Shown: piece by piece, positions 18,312 through 26,691 of the stretch
How the letters are laid out: each line of letters starts with the position of its first letter
How positions within the stretch are numbered: the stretch's first letter is position 1
Origin: JAMXLG01 sp963765935
GTDB lineage: Bacteria > Vulcanimicrobiota > Vulcanimicrobiia > Vulcanimicrobiales > Vulcanimicrobiaceae
Direction of reading: 5' to 3'
Length of the DNA stretch: 64,000 bases
Assembly: GCA_963765935.1 (NCBI GenBank)
Contig: CAVXXX010000004.1
Coordinates: 62,001-126,000 of the forward strand
Notes under the pieces: model-generated
Told to the model about the DNA's origin: nothing
The model's database searches: none
What the model saw: only the letters and a program-made list of their open reading frames with translations
Translations under genes and position numbers: made by a program

Positions 18312-18774
18312 GGTTCTCTCCTTCAACCGCTGGACAAAGACTGTCTAGCGCTTTAACCGCGGCAACGTCGAAATCCGTTCCATCGGGCCGCGTGTACGTC
18401 GCAACGTACTCGAAACCGCCGTCCAGGAGCGCTACTTGAACGAGATCCAGCTTGCGGCCGTTGTACGTTCCGGTAGACTCGATCCACCAGCCGTCGCGCG
18501 AGCCGTTGCAGACGCGCTCGGCGTGCGAGACGACTACGTGCGCATCGCCATGCGCCAGCAGATACTGCGCCGATTGTTCGCCCCACTTCTCGATCGTAAT
18601 CGACGGATCGGCTAAGCGGTGTCGCAATACGTTGATCTGTTGCGCAAATCCGTCGAGCGTCGGTCCTCGCCCGATGTCGAGCATCTCTACCGTGCTTCCC
18701 GGCGGATTATCAACGGTAACATGCTGCCAACCCGCGGGCATCGCAAACACGAGAGCGAGGACGGCCGCAATCAT
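18301..18774 (-). CDS. Secreted protein with one copy of a locally duplicated module
   Basis: A 157-residue exported protein with signal peptide (MIAAVLALVFAMPAG). Its pattern PAGWQHVTV ... VCNGSRDGWWIES ... GGFEYVATYTRPDG ... AVKALDSLCP matches both halves of the upstream protein at 18771-19748, so it is a third copy of the same ~145-residue unit. The ATG at 18774 overlaps the upstream stop (ATGA); its own end overlaps ridA by 11 bp. Conserved Cys pairs (one mid-module, one at the C-terminal LCP) suggest a disulphide. I do not recognise the family. Confidence 0.75.
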   Translation of the reverse strand: MIAAVLALVFAMPAGWQHVTVDNPPGSTVEMLDIGRGPTLDGFAQQINVLRHRLADPSITIEKWGEQSAQYLLAHGDAHVVVSHAERVCNGSRDGWWIESTGTYNGRKLDLVQVALLDGGFEYVATYTRPDGTDFDVAAVKALDSLCPAVEGENHAP

Positions 18775-19748
18775 CCCGCGCTTTGCGTGTCGCGCGGACA
18801 GAGCGACTTGATGGCCGTTACGGCGTTCGGGTCTTCCGGCGATCCGCTCCATCGCATGTAGATCGATGTGTACATCGTCGGGAATCCGGGAGCGACGACC
18901 GCTTCGAGCGTGACCGGAAGCGTTTTATAGAATGCACTGAATGTGAACACGTCGCCCGTCGCCGCACATAACGGCAGCGTTGTTTGACTCGTAAGTTTCA
19001 CCGACGTTGCCCACGTCGACATGCCTTTCACGAGGCCGTCGCTCACAGCGCTGGAACTCAGGGACTGTGTTCCGGGCATCGTCATCGCCATGACGACGCC
19101 GGTATGGCCTTGCGCATCGGACGGACCGACCCAGGCCCACATCGCCGGAGCCGCCTGATCTTTCGCCGTGTACGCGGACATGTTTGCTGAAGCCCAGGCT
19201 GCGGGTGGCGTGATCGGCGGTGTTCCCGATACCGGCGCGAGCGCAGATTCCCAAGGGGGGCACATACCGCGCAACGCGGCGACCGCGGCCGGATCATCCG
19301 GTTGATCCCAACGATGGCGATACATTCCGAAATATCCGTGCGACGGCAAAACAACGAAGAGCATTCGAAGTTTCGCTTCGACGCCTTGCGGCGTTGCAAC
19401 TCGAGCGACGACCTCTTCTCCGCTGTGGCTGCCGCAGATTGCAACCGGCTCGTCGGCGACAATTCGCATGCTCGGATACGATTTTGTCAGCGCCTGCTCG
19501 TTGAGCTTGACGAAATCGGCTTGTGCTAACCCAAAGTTCGGCGCCGATCCCGCCATCAAGAACGAAGCATCACTCTTCGAGCGCTTGAACCATCCCTGCT
19601 GCAAGCCTGCGGTGTTGCCGCTTCTAAACGCCGACATCGCGATTTTCCACCCTGACGGCGGCGTCAAGAGCGGGCCGGGCGACGGCGAAGCCGTCGGAAC
19701 CGGCGACGCCTGGGCAAACAAGACCGAGAGCAGCACCGATGAGATCAT
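18771..19748 (-). CDS. Secreted two-module protein of unknown function
   Basis: A 325-residue exported protein: signal peptide (MISSVLLSVLFAQASP), a Pro/Ser linker, then two related modules. Module 1 includes PPSGWKIAMSAFRSG, VAICGSHSGEEVVARV, YFGMYRHRWDQPDDP and ALRGMCPP. Module 2 includes PPAAWASANMSAYTAK, LPLCAATGDVFTFSAF, YTSIYMRWSGSPEDP and AIKSLCP. The same unit occurs once more in the next gene. ATG 19748 overlaps the thymidine kinase stop (ATGA). The repeated Trp, Cys-Cys and DPxAV positions suggest a small disulphide-bonded fold. No family recognised. Confidence 0.78.
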   Translation of the reverse strand: MISSVLLSVLFAQASPVPTASPSPGPLLTPPSGWKIAMSAFRSGNTAGLQQGWFKRSKSDASFLMAGSAPNFGLAQADFVKLNEQALTKSYPSMRIVADEPVAICGSHSGEEVVARVATPQGVEAKLRMLFVVLPSHGYFGMYRHRWDQPDDPAAVAALRGMCPPWESALAPVSGTPPITPPAAWASANMSAYTAKDQAAPAMWAWVGPSDAQGHTGVVMAMTMPGTQSLSSSAVSDGLVKGMSTWATSVKLTSQTTLPLCAATGDVFTFSAFYKTLPVTLEAVVAPGFPTMYTSIYMRWSGSPEDPNAVTAIKSLCPRDTQSAG

Positions 19749-20311
19749 GTATCTTCTCCATAGAAGCAGCGCGCGCACATCGGGCGATACTCGACATCGC
19801 CTTCAATTACGACTTGATCGCCGCCCCGAATACGATTACCCGCGCGATCGAAGCGTGGGTTCATCGTCGCCTTACGGCCACAGGAGCAGACATTCTTCAA
19901 TTCCTCGACGCTATCTGCAAGGGTGAGTAGGTAAATAGACCCAGGAAACGGTTCACCCAGGAAATCGCTGCGGATTCCGTAGCATATGACCGGGATATCG
20001 AGCAGATGCGCGCCGCGATGCAGTTGGCGCACCTGATCCGGGGTCAGAAACTGTGCCTCGTCGATGAGCACGCACGAGATTCCATGCATCTTCGACATTT
20101 CGTCGAAGAAATCGAGCGTTGCGCCGTAGGTCTTCGCCTCACGGCGCGGCCCGATACGCGACGCGATCACGCCGATCCCGAAGCGATGATCGATCGCCGC
20201 GGTGTAGAGCGCCACACGGCGACCGTTTTCTTCGTAGTTGTATGCGACTTGGATGAGGGCCGTCGATTTGCCCGCGTTCATAGCCGAGTACCGGAAATAG
20301 AGTTTCGCCAT
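19745..20311 (-). CDS. tdk: Thymidine kinase, type II
   Basis: A 188-residue salvage enzyme phosphorylating thymidine (and deoxyuridine) to the monophosphate. The P-loop is SAMNAGKST near the N-terminus, and the Walker B-like ISCVLIDEAQFLT precedes the lasso domain. The structural zinc site is formed by NVCSCGRKA and PMCARCFYG. The length is normal for bacterial TK1-like enzymes. It starts 4 bases after the kbl stop and overlaps the downstream secreted-module gene by ATGA, so it lies within the tdh-kbl transcription unit. Confidence 0.95.
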   Translation of the reverse strand: MAKLYFRYSAMNAGKSTALIQVAYNYEENGRRVALYTAAIDHRFGIGVIASRIGPRREAKTYGATLDFFDEMSKMHGISCVLIDEAQFLTPDQVRQLHRGAHLLDIPVICYGIRSDFLGEPFPGSIYLLTLADSVEELKNVCSCGRKATMNPRFDRAGNRIRGGDQVVIEGDVEYRPMCARCFYGEDT

Positions 20312-20315
20312 GCGG

Positions 20316-21515
20316 CTACTTCAGTAAACCGACCTCTTTGCCGACCGCTTCGAACGCCGCAAGCGCTCGATCCATTTCATCTTTCGTCAATGCGGCGGAA
20401 AGCTGCGTGCGAATGCGGGCCGTCCCTTCGGGCACGACCGGAAAGCCGAAGCCCGTTACAAACACACCGTGCTTGAGGAGTTTATCGCTCATGGAAATCG
20501 CAAACGCCGTCTCACCGACGATAATCGGCACGATCGCACTCGGTCCCTCGAGCGGGTTGAAACCGAGACGCGTGAGTCCGTCACGGAAGTATGCGACGTT
20601 GTCGCGCAAGCGGTCGACGAGTTGCGGATTTGCGTCGAGATAGTCGATTGCGGCAAGCGAACTGCAGGCAACGGTCGCCGGCAACGCATTGGAAAACAGC
20701 TGCGGACGCGAGCGTTGGATGAGCATGTCGATCAATGCGTTGCTGCCGGCAACGAAGCCGCCCGCAGCACCTCCGAGCGCTTTGCCGAGCGTGCTCGTAA
20801 TGATATCAACCTGACCGGTGAGGCCGAAGTGCTCGATGGTACCGCGTCCGGTCTTTCCCATCACGCCCGTGCCGTGCGAATCATCGACCACGCTCACCGC
20901 ATTGTATTTCTTGCACAGCTCGACGATCTGCGGAAGTTTCGCGAGCGAGCCTTCCATCGAGAACACGCCGTCGGTAACGACGAGGATCGGCGACAACTTC
21001 TCAGCCTGAGCTTGTCGAAGGCGAGCCTCGAGATCCGCCATGTCGCCGTGCTTGTACACCGCGCGTTTGGCTTTACTCGCAAGGCGCACGCCGTCGATGA
21101 TTGACGCGTGATTGAGCTCGTCGGAGATAATGCCGGACCCTTCCCCGCAGATGGTCGGGAACAATCCGGTATTGGCATTCCAGCACGCAACATACGTCAG
21201 TGACGCTTCAGTTCCCAAAAACTGCGCGATGCGATCTTCGAGCGTTCGATGGATATCGAAGGTGCCGCAGATGAAGCGTACGGACGCCGTTCCCGCGCCG
21301 TACTTGCGTAAACCTTCGATCCCAGCTTCGATCACTTCGTTGTTATCCGAAAGTCCGAGATAATTGTTGCTCGAGAGCACGATGACGTCGCCTGCTTCTT
21401 CCATGTGCACTTCGGGCGCCATCGGCGTCGTCAGATGACGCAGATGTTTGTAGGTTCCGGCCTTCTTGAGACCATCGAGTTCGGTTTCCAGTTGTGATTC
21501 GAACGTCGCGTTCAC
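20316..21515 (-). CDS. kbl: Glycine C-acetyltransferase (2-amino-3-ketobutyrate CoA ligase)
   Basis: A 399-residue PLP enzyme of the alpha-oxoamine synthase family that splits 2-amino-3-ketobutyrate with CoA into glycine and acetyl-CoA, the second step of threonine degradation. The PLP-binding Lys is in STLGKALGGAAGGF (about residue 245), and VVDDSHGTGVMGKTGRGT is the usual Asp/His cofactor region. The GTG at 21515 begins directly after the tdh TAA. Bases 21001-21021, inside the coding region (AEARLRQAQAEKLS segment), carry a copy of the dispersed GAGCTTGTCGAAGG repeat. Confidence 0.95.
   Translation of the reverse strand: MNATFESQLETELDGLKKAGTYKHLRHLTTPMAPEVHMEEAGDVIVLSSNNYLGLSDNNEVIEAGIEGLRKYGAGTASVRFICGTFDIHRTLEDRIAQFLGTEASLTYVACWNANTGLFPTICGEGSGIISDELNHASIIDGVRLASKAKRAVYKHGDMADLEARLRQAQAEKLSPILVVTDGVFSMEGSLAKLPQIVELCKKYNAVSVVDDSHGTGVMGKTGRGTIEHFGLTGQVDIITSTLGKALGGAAGGFVAGSNALIDMLIQRSRPQLFSNALPATVACSSLAAIDYLDANPQLVDRLRDNVAYFRDGLTRLGFNPLEGPSAIVPIIVGETAFAISMSDKLLKHGVFVTGFGFPVVPEGTARIRTQLSAALTKDEMDRALAAFEAVGKEVGLLK
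21001..21021. repeat. GAGCTTGTCGAAGG dispersed repeat, copy 1 (inside kbl)
   Basis: TCAGCCTGAGCTTGTCGAAG followed by G. It shares a 14-base core with copies at 39402-39423 and 41864-41886. It is in frame within kbl and encodes a Gln/Ala-rich surface stretch. Confidence 0.7.
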
Positions 21516-22556
21516 TTACGCGTCTCCCTTGAGGTCGAGAACGATTTTTGCTGCTTCGCCGCTGCGCATCAATTCAAACGCGCGATCGAACTGCGCGAAC
21601 GGCAACACATGCGTGATGATCGGCCGCAGATCGACGCGTCCGCTCTTCACGAGCGCTTGCGTCTGATACCACGTTTCGAACATCTTACGGCCGTTGATAC
21701 CAAGAACCGTCAATCCTTTGAAGATGATGCGCTCGGCAAGATTGATGTTGATGTTGTCGCTCGGGATACCGAGAAGCGCCGCCGTTCCGCCGTTGCGCGT
21801 CATCTGCAGACCCTGATCGATGGCCGAGCCGCTGCCGGACATTTCGAGCAGCACTTCCACACCGTCGCCGTTGGTGCGGCGCTTGATTTCATCCACGAGA
21901 CCCGGCGTACGCGCGTCGAAGGTTTCGTCCGCTCCGAGCCGTTTCGCCAGCTCCAACTTTGCCGGATTCACATCGATCGCATAGACGCTCGCGGCACCGG
22001 CGGCGCGCGCGACGGGAATGGCCATCAAACCGATCGAGCCAACGCCGGTAATAACGACACTCTTTGTGCTTACACCGGCCGCCATCACGGTGTGCACCGC
22101 ATTTCCGAGCGGATCGAACACGGCAGCGAATTCATCGGGAATCGCCGGATCCAACTTCCATACGTTGTATTCCGGCATCGCAATGTAGTCCGCAAACGCG
22201 CCGTCGCGATCGACGCCGATAATCTTCACGTGTTCGCAGATATGCGCTTGCCCCGTGCGACACAGCACGCAGGTTAAATCCGCAATGTGGCCTTCGGCAG
22301 AAACGCGGTCGCCCGGCTTCACCGAGCGAACGGCGGCCCCGACGGCCTCGACTCTGCCCATGAACTCATGGCCGATAACGAGCGGCGGATGGATGCGATT
22401 CTGGGCCCATTTGTCCCAGCCGTAAATATGCGCATCCGTGCCGCAAACGCCGGCCTTTTCGACGTGGATTAGTACGTCGGTCGGACCGATCTGTGGAACG
22501 GGAACCTCGTGCAGCACGAAGCCCGGCTCAGGAGCGAGCTTGGAGAGCGCTTTCAT
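21516..22556 (-). CDS. tdh: L-threonine 3-dehydrogenase
   Basis: Zinc-dependent medium-chain dehydrogenase (346 residues) oxidising threonine to 2-amino-3-ketobutyrate, the substrate of kbl. The N-terminus MKALSKLAPEPGF matches known Tdh. The catalytic zinc Cys lies in AGVCGTDAHIYGWDKW, structural zinc ligands in DLTCVLCRTGQAHICEH, and the NAD-binding loop is VITGVGSIGLMAI. Start ATG 22556 is chosen by family comparison; an in-frame ATG (22568) and GTG (22589) lie upstream, the latter only 3 bases from the T-run of the preceding terminator. No clear Shine-Dalgarno is seen for any of them. Confidence 0.95.
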   Translation of the reverse strand: MKALSKLAPEPGFVLHEVPVPQIGPTDVLIHVEKAGVCGTDAHIYGWDKWAQNRIHPPLVIGHEFMGRVEAVGAAVRSVKPGDRVSAEGHIADLTCVLCRTGQAHICEHVKIIGVDRDGAFADYIAMPEYNVWKLDPAIPDEFAAVFDPLGNAVHTVMAAGVSTKSVVITGVGSIGLMAIPVARAAGAASVYAIDVNPAKLELAKRLGADETFDARTPGLVDEIKRRTNGDGVEVLLEMSGSGSAIDQGLQMTRNGGTAALLGIPSDNININLAERIIFKGLTVLGINGRKMFETWYQTQALVKSGRVDLRPIITHVLPFAQFDRAFELMRSGEAAKIVLDLKGDA

Positions 22557-22591
22557 CGTGGATGGCATGTCGGGGTCGATGTATTTCACGC

Positions 22592-22626
22592 AAAAAGGCC
22601 CGCGCCTTTTACGGCACGGGCCCTTT
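22592..22626 (-). terminator. Rho-independent terminator of the porin gene
   Basis: On the minus strand, a 10-bp stem (GGCCCGTGCC with GGCGCGGGCC, one U-G pair) with a 6-base loop is followed by five T. It lies between the porin stop (22648) and the tdh start. Confidence 0.88.
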
Positions 22627-22647
22627 GTTGCTTCTTAGCGGATTGGA

Positions 22648-24249
22648 CTAGAAGTCGTACTCGGCTTGGAAGCGGTTGTACTTGAAGAGCGCGGTCGGCG
22701 AGCCTGTCGCAAAGGTTGGCCCCTCATCGCGATCACCGTAACGGTAACGGAACGAGAAGCCTTTGTACGGCCCCGATTGCGGGAGATGATTGAAGTAATA
22801 AAGTGCGTCGAAGTCGGTTTCTTGCGTGCTGTCCGCATACGCGCCGTTGTTGTAGTCGTACCACGCATGTGTAACGTAGGCGATGAGGCGCTTATCGTTC
22901 GAGGTGAACGTCAGCTGCGCTTTTGCCGAGGTACCCGGGCTGCGACGATCCACCATACCCTGAATCAGCGACGTCGTAAAGAACGGATCAGTTGCGTACG
23001 AATCCGTGTACGGTGACGCCCATCCACCGTAGTAGATGCTCGTCGTTCCGTCGCTGTTCGGGTGACAGTTTCCGGTACCGCCGGTCGGGAGGAAGTATGG
23101 GAAGTTGACGTTGTTCGCTTTCGCGCCGGGCGCCAAAGCGACAGTTCCGGTCGGGCCGCAGACGACGCCGCCCGCAGCCATTTGCGTGGCGGAAAGCGTA
23201 TCGGTCTTCGTCGGAACGTAATCGCCGCCGACAACGAGCTGCACGTTGGGCAGAACGTTGACGCCGCCTTGAAGGCCAACGACCGTTGAAGCAATCTTGC
23301 CCAGAATGCCGTTGGTCGGGTTTCCTTCGCTACCGAATTGGAACGCAGCGTACGGCTTCAGTTTTCCGGCGCTGAACGGATAACGCGCATCAACCCACAC
23401 CGCATTTGCGATTTGGTTGAAGCCGTAGAACGAAGCGCTCGCCGTCAGCGGCGCGCTCTTGGGTCCGGCGTAAGCGACACGACCGAAATACACACCGCCG
23501 TTCTGGACGCCGGCACGCGCCGGATCGAAATAGAGCGGCGAGAGTCCGGTTGCACCGGGATACGGAAACGCGGGGTTATCCGTGAGCAGCGTGTAGCTGT
23601 TGAAATCGGAAAGGTTGCGCGTTTCCCACTGATACCAGTCACCGGCCTCGATCGTGAACTGTTTATTCAGCGCGAAGGTGGCGTACGCACCGCGGTACGC
23701 GGAAGGCTTCAGACGGGTATCAGAAGCGGGCGTCCAGACCAAGTCGGTGGGCGAAAGCATGTCGCCGGCTTTGATAAAGAAGTGCGACGCCTTATATTGC
23801 AAATACGCTTCGTACAGCGTGTTGAGTTCATAGCCCGGAAGCGTGTCGTCCGGGTTGAGATTCGGCGCCTTGACGTTGCCGCACGGAGGAGTCAGGTGCG
23901 ATTCGGCAGAGATGCAATTGCTCAGCGGATTCGCGTATAAATACGAAGCACCGAGACCGAGGCCCGGCACGCCGACGATGTAGTTATATTCGCCGTGGAG
24001 GCTGATCGCCGCGTTGAACGACTGCTGGTTGACGGCCGGGTGGCCACCATACGCGTTCTGACGCGTGAAATCATACGCACGAACGTAACCGCGATAGCTA
24101 AACGGATTTGGCGTGGGCGTCGGCGCAGGCGATTCCTGCGCAACCGTCGTCGATGCTGGTGTTGCCGATGTTTCCGCCAGCGCGAACGTGGTGCCCGCCA
24201 AAACCATCGCTGCGAGGCTTACGCCGATGCGCGCGAGTTTGGTAAACAC
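22648..24249 (-). CDS. Outer-membrane beta-barrel porin, probable phosphate-starvation porin
   Basis: A 533-residue exported protein. Signal peptide FTKLARIGVSLAAMVLAG is followed by a Pro/Thr linker (QESPAPTPTPNPF). A long alternating-hydrophobic, aromatic-rich sequence follows and ends in KYNRFQAEYDF, with the terminal Phe used by BAM. GTG 24249 is chosen because it directly precedes the signal peptide; GGAG lies 12 bases upstream. Upstream are three TTAA-centred direct repeats exactly 11 bp apart and a TAGCAT -10 candidate, next to pstB-phoR-phoB, which suggests PhoB control and an anion-selective role like PhoE/OprP. That role is inference. Its transcript ends at the terminator at 22592-22626. 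Confidence 0.82.
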   Translation of the reverse strand: MFTKLARIGVSLAAMVLAGTTFALAETSATPASTTVAQESPAPTPTPNPFSYRGYVRAYDFTRQNAYGGHPAVNQQSFNAAISLHGEYNYIVGVPGLGLGASYLYANPLSNCISAESHLTPPCGNVKAPNLNPDDTLPGYELNTLYEAYLQYKASHFFIKAGDMLSPTDLVWTPASDTRLKPSAYRGAYATFALNKQFTIEAGDWYQWETRNLSDFNSYTLLTDNPAFPYPGATGLSPLYFDPARAGVQNGGVYFGRVAYAGPKSAPLTASASFYGFNQIANAVWVDARYPFSAGKLKPYAAFQFGSEGNPTNGILGKIASTVVGLQGGVNVLPNVQLVVGGDYVPTKTDTLSATQMAAGGVVCGPTGTVALAPGAKANNVNFPYFLPTGGTGNCHPNSDGTTSIYYGGWASPYTDSYATDPFFTTSLIQGMVDRRSPGTSAKAQLTFTSNDKRLIAYVTHAWYDYNNGAYADSTQETDFDALYYFNHLPQSGPYKGFSFRYRYGDRDEGPTFATGSPTALFKYNRFQAEYDF

Positions 24250-24296
24250 GTAAAAAAATATCTCCTTAGAAAACGGGTTCAGGAGGTAACGGCCCA

Positions 24297-24340
24297 ATGC
24301 TACAGGGGCGATATTAAGGCGCATTTAACGTCGGCTTAAG
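24297..24340 (-). promoter_or_regulatory. Putative Pho box and -10 of the porin gene
   Basis: Read on the minus strand, CTTAAGCC, GTTAAATG and CTTAATAT are 8-bp units separated by 3 bases: TTAA cores begin at plus-strand 24314, 24325 and 24336, an exact 11-bp period. PhoB-type regulators bind such 11-bp direct repeats (CTTAACCT-like units in cyanobacteria). TGTAGCAT (TAGCAT at 24302-24297) follows as a -10 candidate. Confidence 0.6.
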
Positions 24341-24431
24341 TACACATTCCCCAACTCCTGGGAGCTTAGCCCCATGGGCCGCCGTTTTGGTTATATCGGG
24401 GATCGCTTGGTATTACAAGCGTAAATGTCGT

Positions 24432-25223
24432 CTAGCCGTAGCGGCCGGTGATGTAGTCCTCGGTCCGTTTGTCGCGCGGCGTCGTGAAGATCGCCTTCGT
24501 CGGTGCGGATTCGATCAGTTCGCCCATCAAGAAAAACGTTGTAAAGTCACTAATGCGCGCCGCTTGCTGCATTGAGTGCGTGACGATAACGACGGTGTAC
24601 TCTTTTTTGAGCTCGTCGATCAGGTCTTCGATTTTGCTCGTAGCAATGGGATCGAGCGCCGAAGCTGGCTCGTCCATCAGAATGACTTCCGGGTCGACCG
24701 CGAGGCATCGCGCGATGCAGAGACGCTGCTGCTGACCGCCCGAGAGATCCATGGCGCTGCGATCGAGGCGGTCTTTGACTTCATCCCAAAGCGCGGCACC
24801 ACGCAAGCTTCGTTCCGCAATCTCCATGAGCGTCTTACGACTGCGCAGACCGTGAATGCGCGGACCGTACACGACGTTTTCGAAGATCGTTTTTGGAAAA
24901 GGATTGGGTCGTTGGAACACCATGCCGATGCGGTGGCGAATCGTTACGGGATCGATGTCTTTTGCGTAGATGTCCGTTCCGTCGAGCAGCACGTGTCCAT
25001 CAACGTGCGCATCCGGCGTCAGATCGTGCATGCGATTGAGCGCCCGTAAAAACGTTGACTTTCCGCAGCCGGACGGCCCAATGAGCGCCATCACGGTGTG
25101 TTCGCCGACGCTCAAGCTCGCGTTTTTGATCGCGTGAAATTTACCGTAGTAAACTTGCAGATCTTTGGCTTCGAGTTTCGTTGTCGCAGGCGCGCTGATT
25201 TCTTCCGGATTCGTTACGATCAT
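24432..25223 (-). CDS. pstB: Phosphate ABC transporter ATP-binding protein PstB
   Basis: A 263-residue ATPase that powers high-affinity phosphate import. It has Walker A GPSGCGKSTFLRALNRM, the PstB-specific RIGMVFQRPNPFPKTIFENV, signature LSGGQQQRLCIARCLAVDP and Walker B VILMDEPASALDP. The sequence is full length and intact. Unusually, pstS, pstC, pstA and phoU are not adjacent; its upstream neighbours are a 55-codon ORF and phoR-phoB. A TTAA-repeat Pho-box candidate sits about 60 bases before the ATG, so it probably has its own phosphate-regulated promoter. Confidence 0.96.
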   Translation of the reverse strand: MIVTNPEEISAPATTKLEAKDLQVYYGKFHAIKNASLSVGEHTVMALIGPSGCGKSTFLRALNRMHDLTPDAHVDGHVLLDGTDIYAKDIDPVTIRHRIGMVFQRPNPFPKTIFENVVYGPRIHGLRSRKTLMEIAERSLRGAALWDEVKDRLDRSAMDLSGGQQQRLCIARCLAVDPEVILMDEPASALDPIATSKIEDLIDELKKEYTVVIVTHSMQQAARISDFTTFFLMGELIESAPTKAIFTTPRDKRTEDYITGRYG

Positions 25224-25261
25224 GGGCGTCCTATGACTTCCCGCGACGCTGTGCAGCTCCT

Positions 25262-25308
25262 ACGCTACACGGCGGCGGGTAGCATAACGATTGATTAAGG
25301 CGTATTAA
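25262..25308 (-). promoter_or_regulatory. Putative Pho box and -10 of pstB
   Basis: TTAA/ATAA cores begin at plus-strand 25305, 25295 and 25284 (10- and 11-bp spacing); on the minus strand they read CTTAATAC, CTTAATCA and GTTATGCT. TGTAGCGT (TAGCGT at 25267-25262) resembles the TGTAGCAT found at the porin promoter. The first repeat overlaps the stop codon of the small ORF. Confidence 0.55.
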
Positions 25309-25472
25309 GGCAATTGTTCTGAAAAGGCCTCGACGTACCACTCGCGGACGTCTTGCAACGTCATACCGCGGCAGTACTCCTCGAGAAATGCCAGAATTTG
25401 CCGGCGCATCGCGCGCTCGTCCGCCTCAGGACCCATTAGTGCGAACATACAGCAAGCGTTACACACGTACAT
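25305..25472 (-). CDS. Candidate 55-residue Cys-containing small protein
   Basis: An ORF between phoR (ends 25494) and pstB. From ATG 25472 it reads MYVCNACCMFALMGPEADER, then RRQILAFLEEYC, GMTLQDVREWYVEAF and a stop at 25305. The C-x-x-C-C cluster and the amphipathic helical remainder look protein-like, and codon use resembles the neighbours. Alternative starts are ATG 25448 and 25436 (43 residues). No strong ribosome binding site is visible. I recognise no family. Its place in a phosphate-sensing operon suggests a regulatory partner, but that is speculation. Confidence 0.5.
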   Translation of the reverse strand: MYVCNACCMFALMGPEADERAMRRQILAFLEEYCRGMTLQDVREWYVEAFSEQLP

Positions 25473-25493
25473 TACCGGTACGTTATCGCGGCT

Positions 25494-26675
25494 TTAAGCC
25501 TTGCGGGGAACCGTCCGCATGATGGGTAAGCGGATCGTAAAGGCGGTTCCCGAGCCCAGCATCGACTCTGTTGCAACCGTTCCGCCGTGCGCTTCAACGA
25601 TGCCCTTGACGATTGCAAGGCCGAGACCGGCGCCCCCGCTTTCGCGCGTACGCGAGCGATCGACGACGTAGAAACGTTCAAAAATATGCGGGAGATCGCG
25701 GTACGGTATTCCGACGCCCGTATCGCGAATGCGCATGATCGCATCGTTGCCGTTTGCATCGAGTTCTACGGTTACACGGCCGCCGCTCGGCGTGTGGCGC
25801 AGCGCGTTGTCGATGAGATTCACGCAGACTTGCGCGAGCCGGTCGGGATCGGCTTCAACGCGTACCGGACGCATCGTCTGCAGTTCCAACCGCACGCCTT
25901 TGTTCGACGCCTGCGGCTCGAACGTCGCGACAATTTGGCGCGCGACTTCTTCTAAGTCCACATCGCGCAAATTGAGCTTCATTTGACCGGACTCGGCGCG
26001 CGCCTGTTCGAGCAATTGCCCTACGAGCGACGCAAGACGATCTACTTGTCCCAGCACCTGCGGCAAGAAAATATCCGCCGCTTCATCGTCGGGCGACTCG
26101 ACCACGGTTTCAAGCATGAGTTTGATCGAGGAAAGCGGCGTGCGCAACTCGTGCGAAACGTTCGAAAGAAATTCTTTGCGCGCGCGTTCCAAACGCGCGA
26201 TCTCTGTTTGATCGTCGGCGAAAACGACGACGCCGTGGGTGCGATCGTCGTCGCTGAGCGGATAGACGGAAAGTCCGTACGTGCTTCGCCGTTCCCCGTT
26301 CACAATGGTCATGGGCGCGACCGACGCTTCGCCGCGTAGGGCATCGCCGATACGCCGTTCGAGCTCGACGTTCGGAACCGACGCAATCACGTGCGAACCA
26401 ATGGCGCGCTCCGGATCGAAGCCGAAGATCGTTCCGGCGGCGGGATTGGCAAACCGTACGCGCGCCTTCGCATCTACAAAAATGACACCGAGCGGCAGCG
26501 CGCGGACGAGACGCGCAAAGTCGGTATCGCTTGCCGGCGTTTCGGGAGGCGCCGCGGTCTCTACAACGTGCGATACGTTCTCCCTCGCACGCATCCCACC
26601 ATAGATGAAACCGGCGACGCTTCCCAGCGCCGCCGCTACAATCACTATTCCAATTACCGAAGATGTATCGACCAC
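25494..26675 (-). CDS. phoR: PhoR-like sensor histidine kinase
   Basis: A 393-residue membrane-bound kinase with one N-terminal helix (VIGIVIVAAALGSVAGFIYG), a PAS domain (FARLVRALPLGVIFVDAKAR), and the HisKA box with phospho-His in FLSNVSHELRTPLSSIK (about residue 180). The HATPase domain follows: N box VCVNLIDNALRHTP, G1 IRDTGVGIP, F box IFERFYVVDR and G2 GGAGLGLAIVKGI. The layout matches PhoR, and phoB lies directly upstream with pstB downstream. With no periplasmic sensor domain, it probably senses via the Pst system. Start is GTG 26675. Confidence 0.92.
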   Translation of the reverse strand: MVDTSSVIGIVIVAAALGSVAGFIYGGMRARENVSHVVETAAPPETPASDTDFARLVRALPLGVIFVDAKARVRFANPAAGTIFGFDPERAIGSHVIASVPNVELERRIGDALRGEASVAPMTIVNGERRSTYGLSVYPLSDDDRTHGVVVFADDQTEIARLERARKEFLSNVSHELRTPLSSIKLMLETVVESPDDEAADIFLPQVLGQVDRLASLVGQLLEQARAESGQMKLNLRDVDLEEVARQIVATFEPQASNKGVRLELQTMRPVRVEADPDRLAQVCVNLIDNALRHTPSGGRVTVELDANGNDAIMRIRDTGVGIPYRDLPHIFERFYVVDRSRTRESGGAGLGLAIVKGIVEAHGGTVATESMLGSGTAFTIRLPIMRTVPRKA

Positions 26676-26691
26676 GTTTGGGAGGCTCTAA

